From Frankiales bacterium (GTDB lineage Bacteria > Actinomycetota > Actinomycetes > S36-B12 > CAIYMF01): a stretch of 64,000 nucleotides of DNA. Positions 20,634-29,476 of this stretch are shown here, piece by piece. Position numbers and translations under genes: made by a program. The stretch's first letter is position 1; every line of letters begins with the position of its first letter. The notes under the pieces were generated by a model. That model was given only the letters and a program-made list of their open reading frames with translations, was not told the origin of the DNA and did not search any database. Location of the stretch: contig WGLY01000036.1 in the NCBI GenBank assembly GCA_016125335.1, forward strand, positions 1-64,000, read 5' to 3'.

Positions 20634-23045
20634 TCACCCCTCGTTCGGGGCCAGGCTCCAGTCACGCACGTCCGGCATGTCCTGGAGGTGCTCGACGACG
20701 TACTGCTCGTGCTCGGCCAGCCGTCGCTCGCAGTACTCCTTGAGCTCGCTGGCGCCGGGCGGGGTGCGCCGCGCGTTGTTGAGGGCGTCCATCACCAGGT
20801 GGAAGCGCGACACCTTGTTGCGCACCACCATGTCGAAGGGCGTCGTGGTGGTGCCCTCCTCGATGAACCCGCGCACCCGGAAACGGTCGGCGTCGGGACG
20901 GCCGTGGACGAGCTGGTGGATCGCGCCGGGGTAGCCGTGGAAGGCGAACACGACGTCGACGTGGTCGGTGAACAGCTCGTTGAAGAGGGTCTCGTCCATG
21001 CCGTGGGGGTGGTCCTTCCGGCGCGGGAGGGTCATGAGGTCGACGACGTTGACCACGCGGGTGCGGAAGTGCGGCAGGTGCTCGCGCAGGATCTGCGCGG
21101 CCGCGACCGTCTCCATGGTCACCACGTCGCCGGCGCAGGCCAGCACGATGTCCGGGTCGGCGCTGCCGTCATCCGTGCCCGCCCACGACCACGTGCCCGC
21201 GCCGCGAGCGCAGTGCTGGACCGCCTCGTCGATCGTGAGCCACTGGAGCTGCGGCTGCTTGTCGATCACCACGAGGTTGACGTACGACCTCGACCGGAAG
21301 CAGTGGTCGGCCACCGACAGCAGGCAGTTCGCGTCCGGCGGCAGGTAGACCCGGCCGATGCTCCCGCGCGTGGTGATGACGTTCTGGATGAGGCCCGGCC
21401 CCTGGTGGCTGAAGCCGTTGTGGTCGTTCCGCCACGCCGTGCTCGTGAGCAGGATGTTCAGGCTCGGCACCTCGGCGCGCCACGAGAGGTTGCCGGCCTC
21501 CTGGAGCCACTTGCTGTGCTGGATCGTCTGCGAGGCGCTCACCATCGCGAAGGCCTCGTACGTCGCGAACCACCCGTGCCGGCCGGTGAGCGTGTAGCCC
21601 TCGAGCCAACCGTGGCAGTTGTGCTCCGAGAGCACCTCCATCACCCGGCCGTCGCGCGAGAGCGAGACGTCCTGGTCCGTGACCCGCTCGGCGAACGCGC
21701 GGTCCGACGCCTCGAACACCGCGCCGAGCCTGTTGCTGTTGGTCTCGTCCGGGCAGAAGAGCCGGAAGCGGTCGCCGTTGGCGCGGTAGACGTCGCGCAT
21801 CATCGCCCCGAGCGTGCGCGTGGACTCCGCGCGCACCGTGGCCGGCGACGGGACGTCGAGCGCGTACGAGCGGAAGTCGGGCAGCTCGAGGTCGCGGGTG
21901 AGCAGGCCGCCGTTGGCGTGCGGGCTCGCCGTCATGCGCAGGTCGCCCTGCGGGTTGGCGCGCAGCACGAGCTCGGTGGGGGCGCCGGCGTCGTCGAAGA
22001 GCTCCTCGGGCCGGTAGGACCGCATCCACTCCGCGAGCATCGCGAGGTGCTCGGCGTTGTCCTTCACCCCGGACAGCGGAACCTGGTGCGCCCGCCACGT
22101 GCCCTGCACCTGCACACCGTCGACGACGTCGGGGCCGGTCCAGCCCTTGGGGCTGCGCAGCACGATCATCGGCCAGTGCGGACGGGCGCCGTCCCACTGC
22201 CCCGCGCGCGCCGCGGCCTGGATCGAGCGGATGCGGTTCCAGGCGTCGGCGAGCGCCGCCGCGAAGCGGTGGTGCATGCCGGGCAGGTCCGACCCGTCCA
22301 CCTCGATGACGTGGTAGCCGTGGCCCGTGAGCAGCTCGCGCACCTCGTCGGGGTCCTTGCGCCCGAGCACCGTCGGCCCCGCGATCTTCGCGCCGTTGAG
22401 GTGCAGCACCGGCAGCACCGCGCCGTCGCGCGTGGGGTTGAGGAACGAGATGCCCTTCCACGACCCCTCGAGCGGACCGGTCTCGGCCTCGCCGTCGCCG
22501 ACGACGGCCAGCGCGATGAGGTCCGGGTTGTCCATGACCGCGCCGAACGCGTGCACGAGCACGTAGCCGAGCTCGCCGCCCTCGTGGATCGAGCCCGGCG
22601 TCGTCACCGAGACGTGGCTGGGGATGCCGCCCGGCGCCGAGAACTGGCGGAACAGACGGCGCATGCCCTCCTCGTCGAGGGTCACCTGCGGGAACCGCTC
22701 GGTGTAGCTGCCCTCGAGGTAGCTGGCCGCGACGAGGGCCGGTCCGCCGTGGCCGGGGCCGGCGAGGTAGATCATCTCCTGGTCGGTCGCCTGGATCAGG
22801 CGCGAGGCGTGCGCGTAGACGAACGACAGGCCGGGGCTGGTGCCCCAGTGCCCGAGCAGCCGCGGCTTGATGTCGTCGGGCGTCAGCGTGGAGCGCAGCA
22901 GCGGGTTGGACATGAGGTAGATCTGGCCGACGGTCAGGTAGTTGTTGGCCCGCCACCAGGCGTCGAGCGCCGCGACCTCGTCGTCCGTGGGCTTCGCGAG
23001 CCGCTCGACGAGGACGGGGTCCGGTGCGGTTGCGGTGATCGTCAT
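20634..23045 (-). CDS. xfp: Xylulose-5-phosphate/fructose-6-phosphate phosphoketolase
   Basis: An 803-residue thiamine-diphosphate enzyme that splits xylulose-5-P (and possibly fructose-6-P) with phosphate to acetyl phosphate and glyceraldehyde-3-P or erythrose-4-P. N-terminal YLAGPGHGGPAL is at ~93-104, the TPP/Mg site is GDGEAETG (183-190), and FCPDETNSNRL is in the middle. Full length for the family. The ATG is preceded by GGAG. It heads the xfp-ackA operon, giving ATP-yielding acetate formation. Confidence 0.97.
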   Translation of the reverse strand: MTITATAPDPVLVERLAKPTDDEVAALDAWWRANNYLTVGQIYLMSNPLLRSTLTPDDIKPRLLGHWGTSPGLSFVYAHASRLIQATDQEMIYLAGPGHGGPALVAASYLEGSYTERFPQVTLDEEGMRRLFRQFSAPGGIPSHVSVTTPGSIHEGGELGYVLVHAFGAVMDNPDLIALAVVGDGEAETGPLEGSWKGISFLNPTRDGAVLPVLHLNGAKIAGPTVLGRKDPDEVRELLTGHGYHVIEVDGSDLPGMHHRFAAALADAWNRIRSIQAAARAGQWDGARPHWPMIVLRSPKGWTGPDVVDGVQVQGTWRAHQVPLSGVKDNAEHLAMLAEWMRSYRPEELFDDAGAPTELVLRANPQGDLRMTASPHANGGLLTRDLELPDFRSYALDVPSPATVRAESTRTLGAMMRDVYRANGDRFRLFCPDETNSNRLGAVFEASDRAFAERVTDQDVSLSRDGRVMEVLSEHNCHGWLEGYTLTGRHGWFATYEAFAMVSASQTIQHSKWLQEAGNLSWRAEVPSLNILLTSTAWRNDHNGFSHQGPGLIQNVITTRGSIGRVYLPPDANCLLSVADHCFRSRSYVNLVVIDKQPQLQWLTIDEAVQHCARGAGTWSWAGTDDGSADPDIVLACAGDVVTMETVAAAQILREHLPHFRTRVVNVVDLMTLPRRKDHPHGMDETLFNELFTDHVDVVFAFHGYPGAIHQLVHGRPDADRFRVRGFIEEGTTTTPFDMVVRNKVSRFHLVMDALNNARRTPPGASELKEYCERRLAEHEQYVVEHLQDMPDVRDWSLAPNEG

Positions 23046-23216
23046 GGGTGCTCCGTGGCGTCGGCGTACGGGACAACCCGACGCTACCCGTGGACCGCGG
23101 CCGCCATGCGGCGCACGCCGGTCGTCATCCAGAGTTCACCTGTTGCATGACACGGGAAACGGGCCGCGACCCATTTGCACGCCCGACGACGCCGCAGGGC
23201 GCCGGAGCAGTGCCGC

Positions 23217-23897
23217 TCAGGGCTCGTCGAGCCAGCCCGACTGGCGGGCGAGCGCGACCGCCGCGAGCTGCGTGCCGACGTCGAGCTTGGTCAGGATGCC
23301 GCGCACCTGCGTGCGCACCGTCGCCCGGGAGACGACGTACCGCGCGGCGATCGAGTCGACGCTGTGGCCCTCGGCGAGGGCGCGCAGCACCAGGCGCTCG
23401 CGCGGGCTCAGCCGTTCGAAGGGGGCGCGCCGGGCCGAGGTGCTCGAGCGCCGGCGGCGCAGCAGGTCCAGCAGCTCGAAGCGCTCGGCCTCGCCGAGCA
23501 CCTGCTCGCCGGCGAGCGCCGCCCGCACCGCGGCGAGCAGCCGGTCGAAGGACTCCCCCTTGGGCACCCAGCCCAGCGCGCCTCCCTCGACGGCGGCCGC
23601 CACCCGGGCGCGGTCGGTCACCCCGGTGACGACGAGCACCTCGCTGCCCTGGTCGCGCACGGGCACGACGAGGTCCACCCCGTCGCCCACGGCCTCGCCG
23701 AGGTCGAGGTCGAGCAGCACCAGGCGGGGGCGCTCGCGCTGCACCGCCCCGAGGACGGCCTCCCACGACTCCGGCCGCACGAGCGCCGTGCCGACCCCCT
23801 CGCCCGCGAGTGCGAGCCGCAGCGACTCGGCGAGCAGCACGTGGTCCTCGACCACGAGCACGTCCACCCGCGACGGGCCTGCGGCGTCCCCGCTCAC
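23217..23897 (-). CDS. LuxR/NarL-family response regulator
   Basis: A 226-residue response regulator. The receiver domain has the acidic pair in VVEDH near residue 17, the phosphoacceptor Asp in LVLLDLDLG near 63, and the lysine in GWVPKGES. The C-terminal LuxR helix-turn-helix is at ~160-215 (LSPRERLVLRALAEG, then VSRATVRTQVRGIL). Its GTG start overlaps the stop of the upstream histidine kinase by 4 nt (GTGA), a clear two-component pair. The target genes are not evident. Confidence 0.93.
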   Translation of the reverse strand: MSGDAAGPSRVDVLVVEDHVLLAESLRLALAGEGVGTALVRPESWEAVLGAVQRERPRLVLLDLDLGEAVGDGVDLVVPVRDQGSEVLVVTGVTDRARVAAAVEGGALGWVPKGESFDRLLAAVRAALAGEQVLGEAERFELLDLLRRRRSSTSARRAPFERLSPRERLVLRALAEGHSVDSIAARYVVSRATVRTQVRGILTKLDVGTQLAAVALARQSGWLDEP

Positions 23898-25558
23898 CCG
23901 CCGGCCCGCGCGTCGGCCGCGGGGGACGTGAGGTCGACGACCGAGGCGGCAGCAGCCGCCACGCCGGTGCCGACCGCATCGGGCGAGACCGCACCGGACG
24001 CGTCAGAGCCCTCCGGCGCACCGTCCTCGTCGGGCCGGCCGGCGTCGGTGATCGCCTCGGCCATCGCCGGGCTCGCCGCGGGCAGGGACAGCACGAACCG
24101 GGCGCCGCCGCCGGGGCGGTGGCGCAGCTCGAGGTCGCCACCCTGGTCGCGCATGAGCCGGCGCGAGACGTCCAGGCCCAGGCCCGAGCCGGCGCCGGGG
24201 CCGAACCCCACGCCGCGCTCGAACACCAGGCCGGTCAGGTCGTCGGGCACGCCCGGGCCACGGTCCTCCACCAGGATCACCGCGACGCCGTCGTACTCCT
24301 GCGCGGAGATACGCACGGGGCTGCCGGGCGCGTGCGTGCACGCGTTGACCAGCAGGTTGCGCACCACCTCGGCCAGCCCGTCGGCGCGGCCCAGCACGCG
24401 CGCGCCCTCGACGTCGAGGTCGACGGCCAGGCCGTGCTCGCGCATGGTGGTCACCACGGGCTGGAGGGCGGAGTGCACGTCGACGACCTCGACGTCGTCG
24501 CGGGCGGAACCGCCGATCAGCCGCCCGAGCCGCTCGAGCTCGACGTCCATCGCCCCGCGCAGCCGGTGCGCGGCCTCCGGGTCGATCGTGTCGCCGTGCC
24601 GGTCGAGGGTGACCGATGCCGCACGCAGCGCCGCGATCATCGACCGCGCGTCGTGCACGAGGTCGTCGCGGCGGTTCTCCCACGAGGTGAGCAGCTCCTC
24701 GGCGTCGTCGAGCGCCGTGCGTGCCGCTTGGAGCCGGCGCCCCTCGTGCGAGAGCGCGGTCTGCGCGTCGGCGCCGGCGTCGAGGAACACGATCGTCGCG
24801 GCCGACAGCGAGAGCAGCGCGACGCCGACCACCCAGCCCCAGCCCCCGGAGTCGCCGAGCACGGCACGCACGATGGCGGAGGCGCCGAGCAGGAGCATGC
24901 CGGCGGCCGCCCAGCGTCCGGACGTCGATCGTCGCGGCCCGCCGCCGAGGGCGAGCCCCCCGAGCACGAGCCAGATCGCGGCCGCCGTGGCGTCCAGCCC
25001 GCCGGCGAACGTCGGCGAACTGGAGAGCTCGGGCAGCGCGGCGTCGAGCACCAGCACGACGGCGACCACGCCGATGACGGCCGCAGCGAGCCACGTGCCG
25101 GCGGTGCGCATCGGCTGGACGCCGGCGTCGACCTCGGCGGCGCGCAGCCCGGGCACGAGGATCGCGGTGACCACGAGCACCGACACCAGGCGCGCCACCG
25201 CGCCGAGCGCCGAGGGAGTGGTGTCCGGTGCGAGCATGCGCACGGCCATCGCCATGGGGAACGTGGCCAACGAGAAGACCAGCAGCGCGACGGAGCGCCA
25301 GGCCTGCGCCGCCTCGCCGGTGACCTTCCAGCGCGCGTAGCGCAGCAGGCCCGCGCCGAAGAAGAACGCCGTGGCCACGATGCTGAGGGTGTCGGCGACC
25401 GGCCGCAGCTCGTCGCCGAGGCCCAGCGCCTGGCAGGCCGCGGCCGCGACGACCGCGACGGCGAGCGATCCCCCCACCGCGAGCGCCAGGCGGCTGCCGG
25501 GCGGCCCGGTCCGCGGCTGCGGCACAGTGCGTCGTCGGTCCGGCCCTCGGTAGGACAT
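23894..25558 (-). CDS. Membrane sensor histidine kinase
   Basis: About 554 residues from the ATG at 25558. The N-terminus carries the SYRGPDRRR motif seen before the first membrane helix of many actinobacterial sensors. About eight hydrophobic segments follow (residues ~25-290). The dimerisation region is LVHDARSMIAALRAA with a His. The ATPase has the N box (RNLLVNACTH), VEDRGPGVPDD and GSGLGLDVSRRL. The C-terminal ~70 residues are an Ala/Asp-rich low-complexity tail. It overlaps the response regulator gene. The stimulus is unknown. Confidence 0.9.
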   Translation of the reverse strand: MSYRGPDRRRTVPQPRTGPPGSRLALAVGGSLAVAVVAAAACQALGLGDELRPVADTLSIVATAFFFGAGLLRYARWKVTGEAAQAWRSVALLVFSLATFPMAMAVRMLAPDTTPSALGAVARLVSVLVVTAILVPGLRAAEVDAGVQPMRTAGTWLAAAVIGVVAVVLVLDAALPELSSSPTFAGGLDATAAAIWLVLGGLALGGGPRRSTSGRWAAAGMLLLGASAIVRAVLGDSGGWGWVVGVALLSLSAATIVFLDAGADAQTALSHEGRRLQAARTALDDAEELLTSWENRRDDLVHDARSMIAALRAASVTLDRHGDTIDPEAAHRLRGAMDVELERLGRLIGGSARDDVEVVDVHSALQPVVTTMREHGLAVDLDVEGARVLGRADGLAEVVRNLLVNACTHAPGSPVRISAQEYDGVAVILVEDRGPGVPDDLTGLVFERGVGFGPGAGSGLGLDVSRRLMRDQGGDLELRHRPGGGARFVLSLPAASPAMAEAITDAGRPDEDGAPEGSDASGAVSPDAVGTGVAAAAASVVDLTSPAADARAGG

Positions 25559-25623
25559 CGAGCTCACGGAAACTTCCACCCCCGGATTCGCGTGCTCCGC
25601 GATCCTGGCCCGTCGGTCGGGGG

Positions 25624-26541
25624 CTAGGCAATCCACCGATGGGACAGCCAGTCCCACCGAGCGGTGCCGGGCACGGCCGGCTCGGGGGTCCAGTCGAGCA
25701 GCGGCCCGCGCAGCAGGTGCTTGGGACGCCGGCGCAGCCGGCGCCACATCGCACGCAGCCCACGGGGCGCCTCGTGCGGGGCGGCGAAGCCGGCCAGCAG
25801 CACGTCGAGCTCGCCCGGGCTCTCGTCGGACGGCTGTGCTTCAGCACCATGAGTGACTGTCGAGTCGCCCTCCGTCGCCGTCATGGCCGCGGCACCCACC
25901 GGGACGAGCGCGCGGGAAGGCTCCGACCCGGTGCGGGCGGCCGCGCCGACGAGTTCGTCGTCGGGGACGTCGTGGCCGACCGGCTCGTCCACCGGCTCGT
26001 CGTCGGTCTCGGCGGCCGGCTCGTCGCCGGCGGACACCTCGGGGAGCGACTCGGCGGGCTCCCCCTCGGCCAGTGACTGCGCGGGCTTCGGGAAGAAGAC
26101 CCGCCACAGCAGCGCCAGCGCGAGCAGCGAGGTGAGCAGCGAGGCCAGGCCGGCCGGCGACCGCAGGTAGACCAGCAGGAAGCCCACCCGGGGCAGGCGC
26201 GCCTGCATGGTGCCGACGACGTCGTCGGGCTTGATGACCCACGGGTCGACGGTGGCGTTGCCGTCGCCCTTGGTGTGCACGATGCCGTCGACGGTGGAGA
26301 CCACTCGGTGGGTCACGCGGCCGTCGGGGCCGCCGAGCCGGAAGGTGACCACCTGGCCGGGCTCGGGCGGCTGCGCCGGGCCGTCGAGCACGGCGTCGCC
26401 GGGCACGAGCGCCGGCACCATCGAGCCGGTGTGCACGACGTAGACGCGGTAGCCGCGGACCCAGCCCACGACGCCGAGAAGGAGGGCGCCGAGGAGCGCC
26501 GCCACGAGGGCGCCCGCGAGCACCCGTGCGACGACCTTCAC
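25624..26541 (-). CDS. SipW-type signal peptidase I
   Basis: A 305-residue protein with an N-terminal membrane helix (residues ~7-27). The catalytic serine is in HTGSMVPALVPGD (Ser40). A histidine in RVTHRVV (His78) replaces the usual bacterial lysine, so this is the ER/archaeal/SipW type. A second helix (PAGLASLLTSLLALALLW) follows, then a ~150-residue acidic Glu/Pro-rich cytoplasmic tail not needed for catalysis. GTG start with AGGAGG. It lies downstream of a TasA-like substrate gene, its probable client. Confidence 0.9.
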   Translation of the reverse strand: MKVVARVLAGALVAALLGALLLGVVGWVRGYRVYVVHTGSMVPALVPGDAVLDGPAQPPEPGQVVTFRLGGPDGRVTHRVVSTVDGIVHTKGDGNATVDPWVIKPDDVVGTMQARLPRVGFLLVYLRSPAGLASLLTSLLALALLWRVFFPKPAQSLAEGEPAESLPEVSAGDEPAAETDDEPVDEPVGHDVPDDELVGAAARTGSEPSRALVPVGAAAMTATEGDSTVTHGAEAQPSDESPGELDVLLAGFAAPHEAPRGLRAMWRRLRRRPKHLLRGPLLDWTPEPAVPGTARWDWLSHRWIA

Positions 26542-26580
26542 GACGACCTCCTCCTGCGACGTCCGCGGACCGGACCGCCC

Positions 26581-26617
26581 GGGCCGGCGGCGGTGGACCC
26601 CACCACGCCGCCGGCCC
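26581..26617 (-). terminator. Hairpin between the TasA-like and signal-peptidase genes
   Basis: A G+C-rich inverted repeat (GGGCCGGCGGCG...CGCCGCCGGCCC with inner GTGG/CCAC and one bulge) in the 118-nt gap. It probably acts as a partial terminator or mRNA stabiliser that lets the abundant secreted protein be expressed more than the peptidase. There is no U tract. Confidence 0.5.
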
Positions 26618-26659
26618 GGACGAGGCGACGGCCCGTCGGCCGCCGCGTCATCCCCCGGA

Positions 26660-27403
26660 TCAGTAGTTCAGCGCGTTCGGCGCCACACCGTGCTGCGTGG
26701 CGACGATCTGCCAGTGGACGTCGCTCAGCCACGGCACGCTCTGCGTGGTGGCCTTGCCGGTCAGCCCGAAGGTGATGTCGACGGTGCCCGCGGCGCCGCT
26801 GGACAGGTTGGACGCGACCAGGATCATCTTCGGCACGCCGCAGTAGCCCATGCTCGTGTCGCCCGGGCTGGTGGGCGCCGCGGTCTCGCCGCCGCGACCG
26901 GTCGCCGGGTTGTAGCAGGACGATGCGAAGCCGCCGAAGCTGTCGGTCATCGACGGGTCGTTGGCGAGGTTGTGCGAGACGAACGCCCGGTTGTAGCTGC
27001 CGGTGGTGGCGCCGATCTCGATCTGCGCGTAGCGGCCGAGACCGCCGTCGGCGTAGCCGTACTCGCCCTTGCCGCCGGTGAAGTGCGCGTAGGCCGTCTG
27101 GTCAGCCGCGTCGCTGACCGGGAACAGCACCCAGACGTCCTCGGTAACGTCCGAGCTGCTGTTGGTGGTGAACGACACGTGCTTGGTCTGCGTCTGGCCG
27201 GGGATCAGGTCCGTGAAGTTCATCGAGAGCTGACCCGGGTGACCGATCTGAAGCGTCAGGTGGCCGGACGAGCCGTTGAGCGTGCCGTCGTGGGTGTCGG
27301 TGAAGTACGCCCCCGTGGTGCCGGTGGCCGCGGCGACGAGCGCCACCGAGGCCGTGAGCGCCGCGGCGAACCCCCCGATGCGCCACGCCGTTCCCTTGGA
27401 CAT
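26660..27403 (-). CDS. TasA-like / SipW-cognate secreted protein
   Basis: A 247-residue exported protein. The N-terminus MSKGTAWRIGGFAAALTASVALVAAAT is a signal peptide followed by GAYFTDT, the hallmark of the SipW-cognate class (A-Y-F-T-D-x). A beta-rich body (LNGSSGHLTLQIG, QTKHVSFTTNSS) resembles TasA/camelysin fibre proteins. The two C-terminal cysteines (SSCYNP, YCGVP) may form a disulfide. The ATG is preceded by GAGAGGGG. Probably cleaved by the SipW-type peptidase encoded next and assembled at the cell surface; fibre formation is inferred. Confidence 0.85.
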   Translation of the reverse strand: MSKGTAWRIGGFAAALTASVALVAAATGTTGAYFTDTHDGTLNGSSGHLTLQIGHPGQLSMNFTDLIPGQTQTKHVSFTTNSSSDVTEDVWVLFPVSDAADQTAYAHFTGGKGEYGYADGGLGRYAQIEIGATTGSYNRAFVSHNLANDPSMTDSFGGFASSCYNPATGRGGETAAPTSPGDTSMGYCGVPKMILVASNLSSGAAGTVDITFGLTGKATTQSVPWLSDVHWQIVATQHGVAPNALNY

Positions 27404-27526
27404 GGAATCCCCTCTCGCCGTTCGGGGCCGCGGCGCCGGACGGCGAGCGGCCCCGACCAGCGTGCTCGGGGCACGGCGACCGGTCATCGTCCCGATTGTT
27501 GATCCGGCTCTCGAGCCACACCCCTG

Positions 27527-27538
27527 GTTCCTAGGAAC
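27527..27538. promoter_or_regulatory. 12-bp palindrome upstream of the TasA-like gene
   Basis: GTTCCTAGGAAC is a perfect palindrome 124 bp upstream of the TasA-like start, in a region otherwise without genes. It could bind a regulator of the fibre gene. Nothing else supports it. Confidence 0.3.
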
Positions 27539-27582
27539 GGTGGGCTGTCGTGGGAGGAGCCGCCGACCGGGTCCGCGACGTG

Positions 27583-27618
27583 CAGAAGGGGCGCACCCGC
27601 TCGGGTGCGCCCCTTCTG
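27583..27618 (-). terminator. Terminator hairpin after the osmoprotectant operon
   Basis: A perfect 16-bp stem: CAGAAGGGGCGCACCC, 4-nt loop GCTC, and its complement. It lies 20 nt beyond the stop of the substrate-binding protein gene, reading on the minus strand. No U tract follows, which is common in high-GC actinomycetes. Confidence 0.85.
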
Positions 27619-27637
27619 GCCCGCTGGGATCGGACCG

Positions 27638-28624
27638 CTAGACGAGGCCCTTCGAGGTGAGCCAGTCCTTGGCGACCGTGGCCGGGTCCTTGCGGTCGAT
27701 GTCGACGGACTTGTTCAGCGCCACCAGGTCGTCGGTGGTGAGCGCGGCCGACACCGCGTTGAGGGCCGCGGCGAGGTCGTCGCTCATGACGCTGCTGTTG
27801 ACCACCGGGATCACGTTGTCGGCGTTCTGGAGCTTCTTGTCGTCGGTGAGCACCACGAGGTTGAACGCCGCGACCCCGCCGTCGGAGGAGAACACCAGGC
27901 CGACGTCGATCTTGCCCTGCTTGAGGGCCTGCTTGGTCAGCGGGCCGCCGGCGTCGAGCGAGGTGAACGACGAGATCTTCATGCCGTAGGTCTTCTCCAG
28001 CCCGATCTGGCAGTAGGTGCGGGTGGGGCACTCCGGCGGCCCGCCGAGGCGCACGTCGTGCGACTGGGAGTACGCCGCGAGGTCCGACAGCGAGGTGAGG
28101 TTGTTGGCGGAGGCGAAGTCGGAGGTGACGGCGAAGGCGTTCTGGTCGGCCGCCGGCGACGGGGTGAGCGGGGTGAGGCCCCGGGGCTCGGCGAGCGCCT
28201 TGAGGGCGGCGAGGGTCTTGTCGACGTCGCCGGAGGCCTTCGGCGCCGGGTTGGCGCCGTTGACCTTGGCGTTGAGGAACTCGGTGAGCGTGGCGAGGTA
28301 CTCCGGGACGACCTGGACGTCGCCCTTCTCCAGCGCCGGCTCGACCACCTCGCGGTTGGTGAGCTCCTTCACCGACGCCTCGTAGCCGGCCTTGGTGAGC
28401 ACGTCGGCGTACATGTTGGCGAGGATCTTGCTCTCGCCGAAGCCGAAGGCGCCGACGACGATCGGGCCCTTCGCGACGGGCGAGGAGCCGGAGGCGGCGG
28501 GACTGGACGTCGCGGCCGTGGACGACGAGCCGGGGCTGGCCGAGGCGCCGCAGGCGGCGAGCAGGAGCGACCCTGCGACGAGCGCTACGGCGGCGGACGA
28601 CCGGGCGATCCAGGAACGGTTCAT
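27638..28624 (-). CDS. Osmoprotectant ABC transporter substrate-binding lipoprotein
   Basis: A 328-residue lipoprotein with lipobox LLLAAC (Cys25) after a hydrophobic leader and a Ser/Ala-rich linker. The mature part matches OpuAC/ProX-type glycine-betaine/choline-binding proteins: VVGAFGFGESKILANMYADVL, VVPEYLATLTEFLN, and a two-lobe fold of ~275 aa. It probably captures betaine, choline or carnitine outside the membrane. It follows the two permease genes by 156 nt. Confidence 0.9.
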   Translation of the reverse strand: MNRSWIARSSAAVALVAGSLLLAACGASASPGSSSTAATSSPAASGSSPVAKGPIVVGAFGFGESKILANMYADVLTKAGYEASVKELTNREVVEPALEKGDVQVVPEYLATLTEFLNAKVNGANPAPKASGDVDKTLAALKALAEPRGLTPLTPSPAADQNAFAVTSDFASANNLTSLSDLAAYSQSHDVRLGGPPECPTRTYCQIGLEKTYGMKISSFTSLDAGGPLTKQALKQGKIDVGLVFSSDGGVAAFNLVVLTDDKKLQNADNVIPVVNSSVMSDDLAAALNAVSAALTTDDLVALNKSVDIDRKDPATVAKDWLTSKGLV

Positions 28625-28780
28625 GAGAAGACCTCAACACGCCCCACCCACATCGGCCACCCTGTTCAGGACCCCGACCGATCTTCGTGACACCCGCGTG
28701 ACCTCGGCCGACCCTCCCGGCCGCCCGCCTCTGAGGGGGTGGAAGGCCGGGAATGTCCCGTTACGCCACCCGCCCGGCGC

Positions 28781-29476
28781 TCAGACGGAGGTCGCCACCC
28801 CCTCCGCGCCCGCGCGCAGCCCCGGCGGTGTGGCGGCCCGCTGGAGCAGCGCGAGCAGGCCCTCGGTGGCCAGGCACAGCGCGGAGATGAGCACGACGCC
28901 GCTCATCACCAGCACGGTGTCCTGCTGGCCGAACCCGTCGACCACGTAGCGGCCGAGACCGCCGCCGCCCACGAACGCGGCCAGCGAGGCGGTGGCCACC
29001 ACCTGGACGGTCGTGGTGCGCAGCCCCGCCGACACGAGCGGCACCGACAGCGGCAGCTCGACCCGCCACAGCCGCTGCCACGAGGTCATGCCGAGGCCGA
29101 CGGCCGAGTCGAGCGCGTCGTGGTCGACCTCGCGCAGGCCGATGTAGGTGTTGGTGAGCAGCGGCGGGATGGCGAACAGCACGAGCGCGAGCACGGCGGC
29201 CTCGTCGCCCACCCCCACCGGGTCCCACGAGGCGAAGATGAACAGCAGCGCGAAGGTCGGGATCGCGCGACCGACGCTGCCCACGCTGAAGGTGAGGAAC
29301 GCCGCCCGGCCGCTGCGCCCCAGGAGGATGCCGGCCGGCACAGCGATCACCACGGCGACGGGCAGCGCGAGCAGGCTGATCTGCACGTGCTCCAGGGTGC
29401 GTGCCGGGATGCCGTCCGGCCCGCTCCAGTGCGCGGGGTCGGTCAGCCACTGCCAGACGCCGGTCACCGTGGTCAC
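28781..29476 (-). CDS. Osmoprotectant ABC transporter permease (second)
   Basis: A 231-residue BPD-type permease with about six membrane helices. The EAA loop is GLGMTSWQRLWRVELPLSVPLVSAGLRT. Homologous to OpuCB/OpuCD/ProW. The start is a GTG that overlaps the stop of the first permease by 4 nt (GTGA), and a family-like N-terminus WLTDPAHWSGPDGIPARTLEHV follows. It pairs with the preceding permease to form the channel. Confidence 0.9.
   Translation of the reverse strand: MTTVTGVWQWLTDPAHWSGPDGIPARTLEHVQISLLALPVAVVIAVPAGILLGRSGRAAFLTFSVGSVGRAIPTFALLFIFASWDPVGVGDEAAVLALVLFAIPPLLTNTYIGLREVDHDALDSAVGLGMTSWQRLWRVELPLSVPLVSAGLRTTTVQVVATASLAAFVGGGGLGRYVVDGFGQQDTVLVMSGVVLISALCLATEGLLALLQRAATPPGLRAGAEGVATSV

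Noticed and set aside
19440-23150. Long plus-strand open frame (over 1,200 codons)
   Set aside because: Antisense shadow of ackA and xfp, both of which carry all family motifs.
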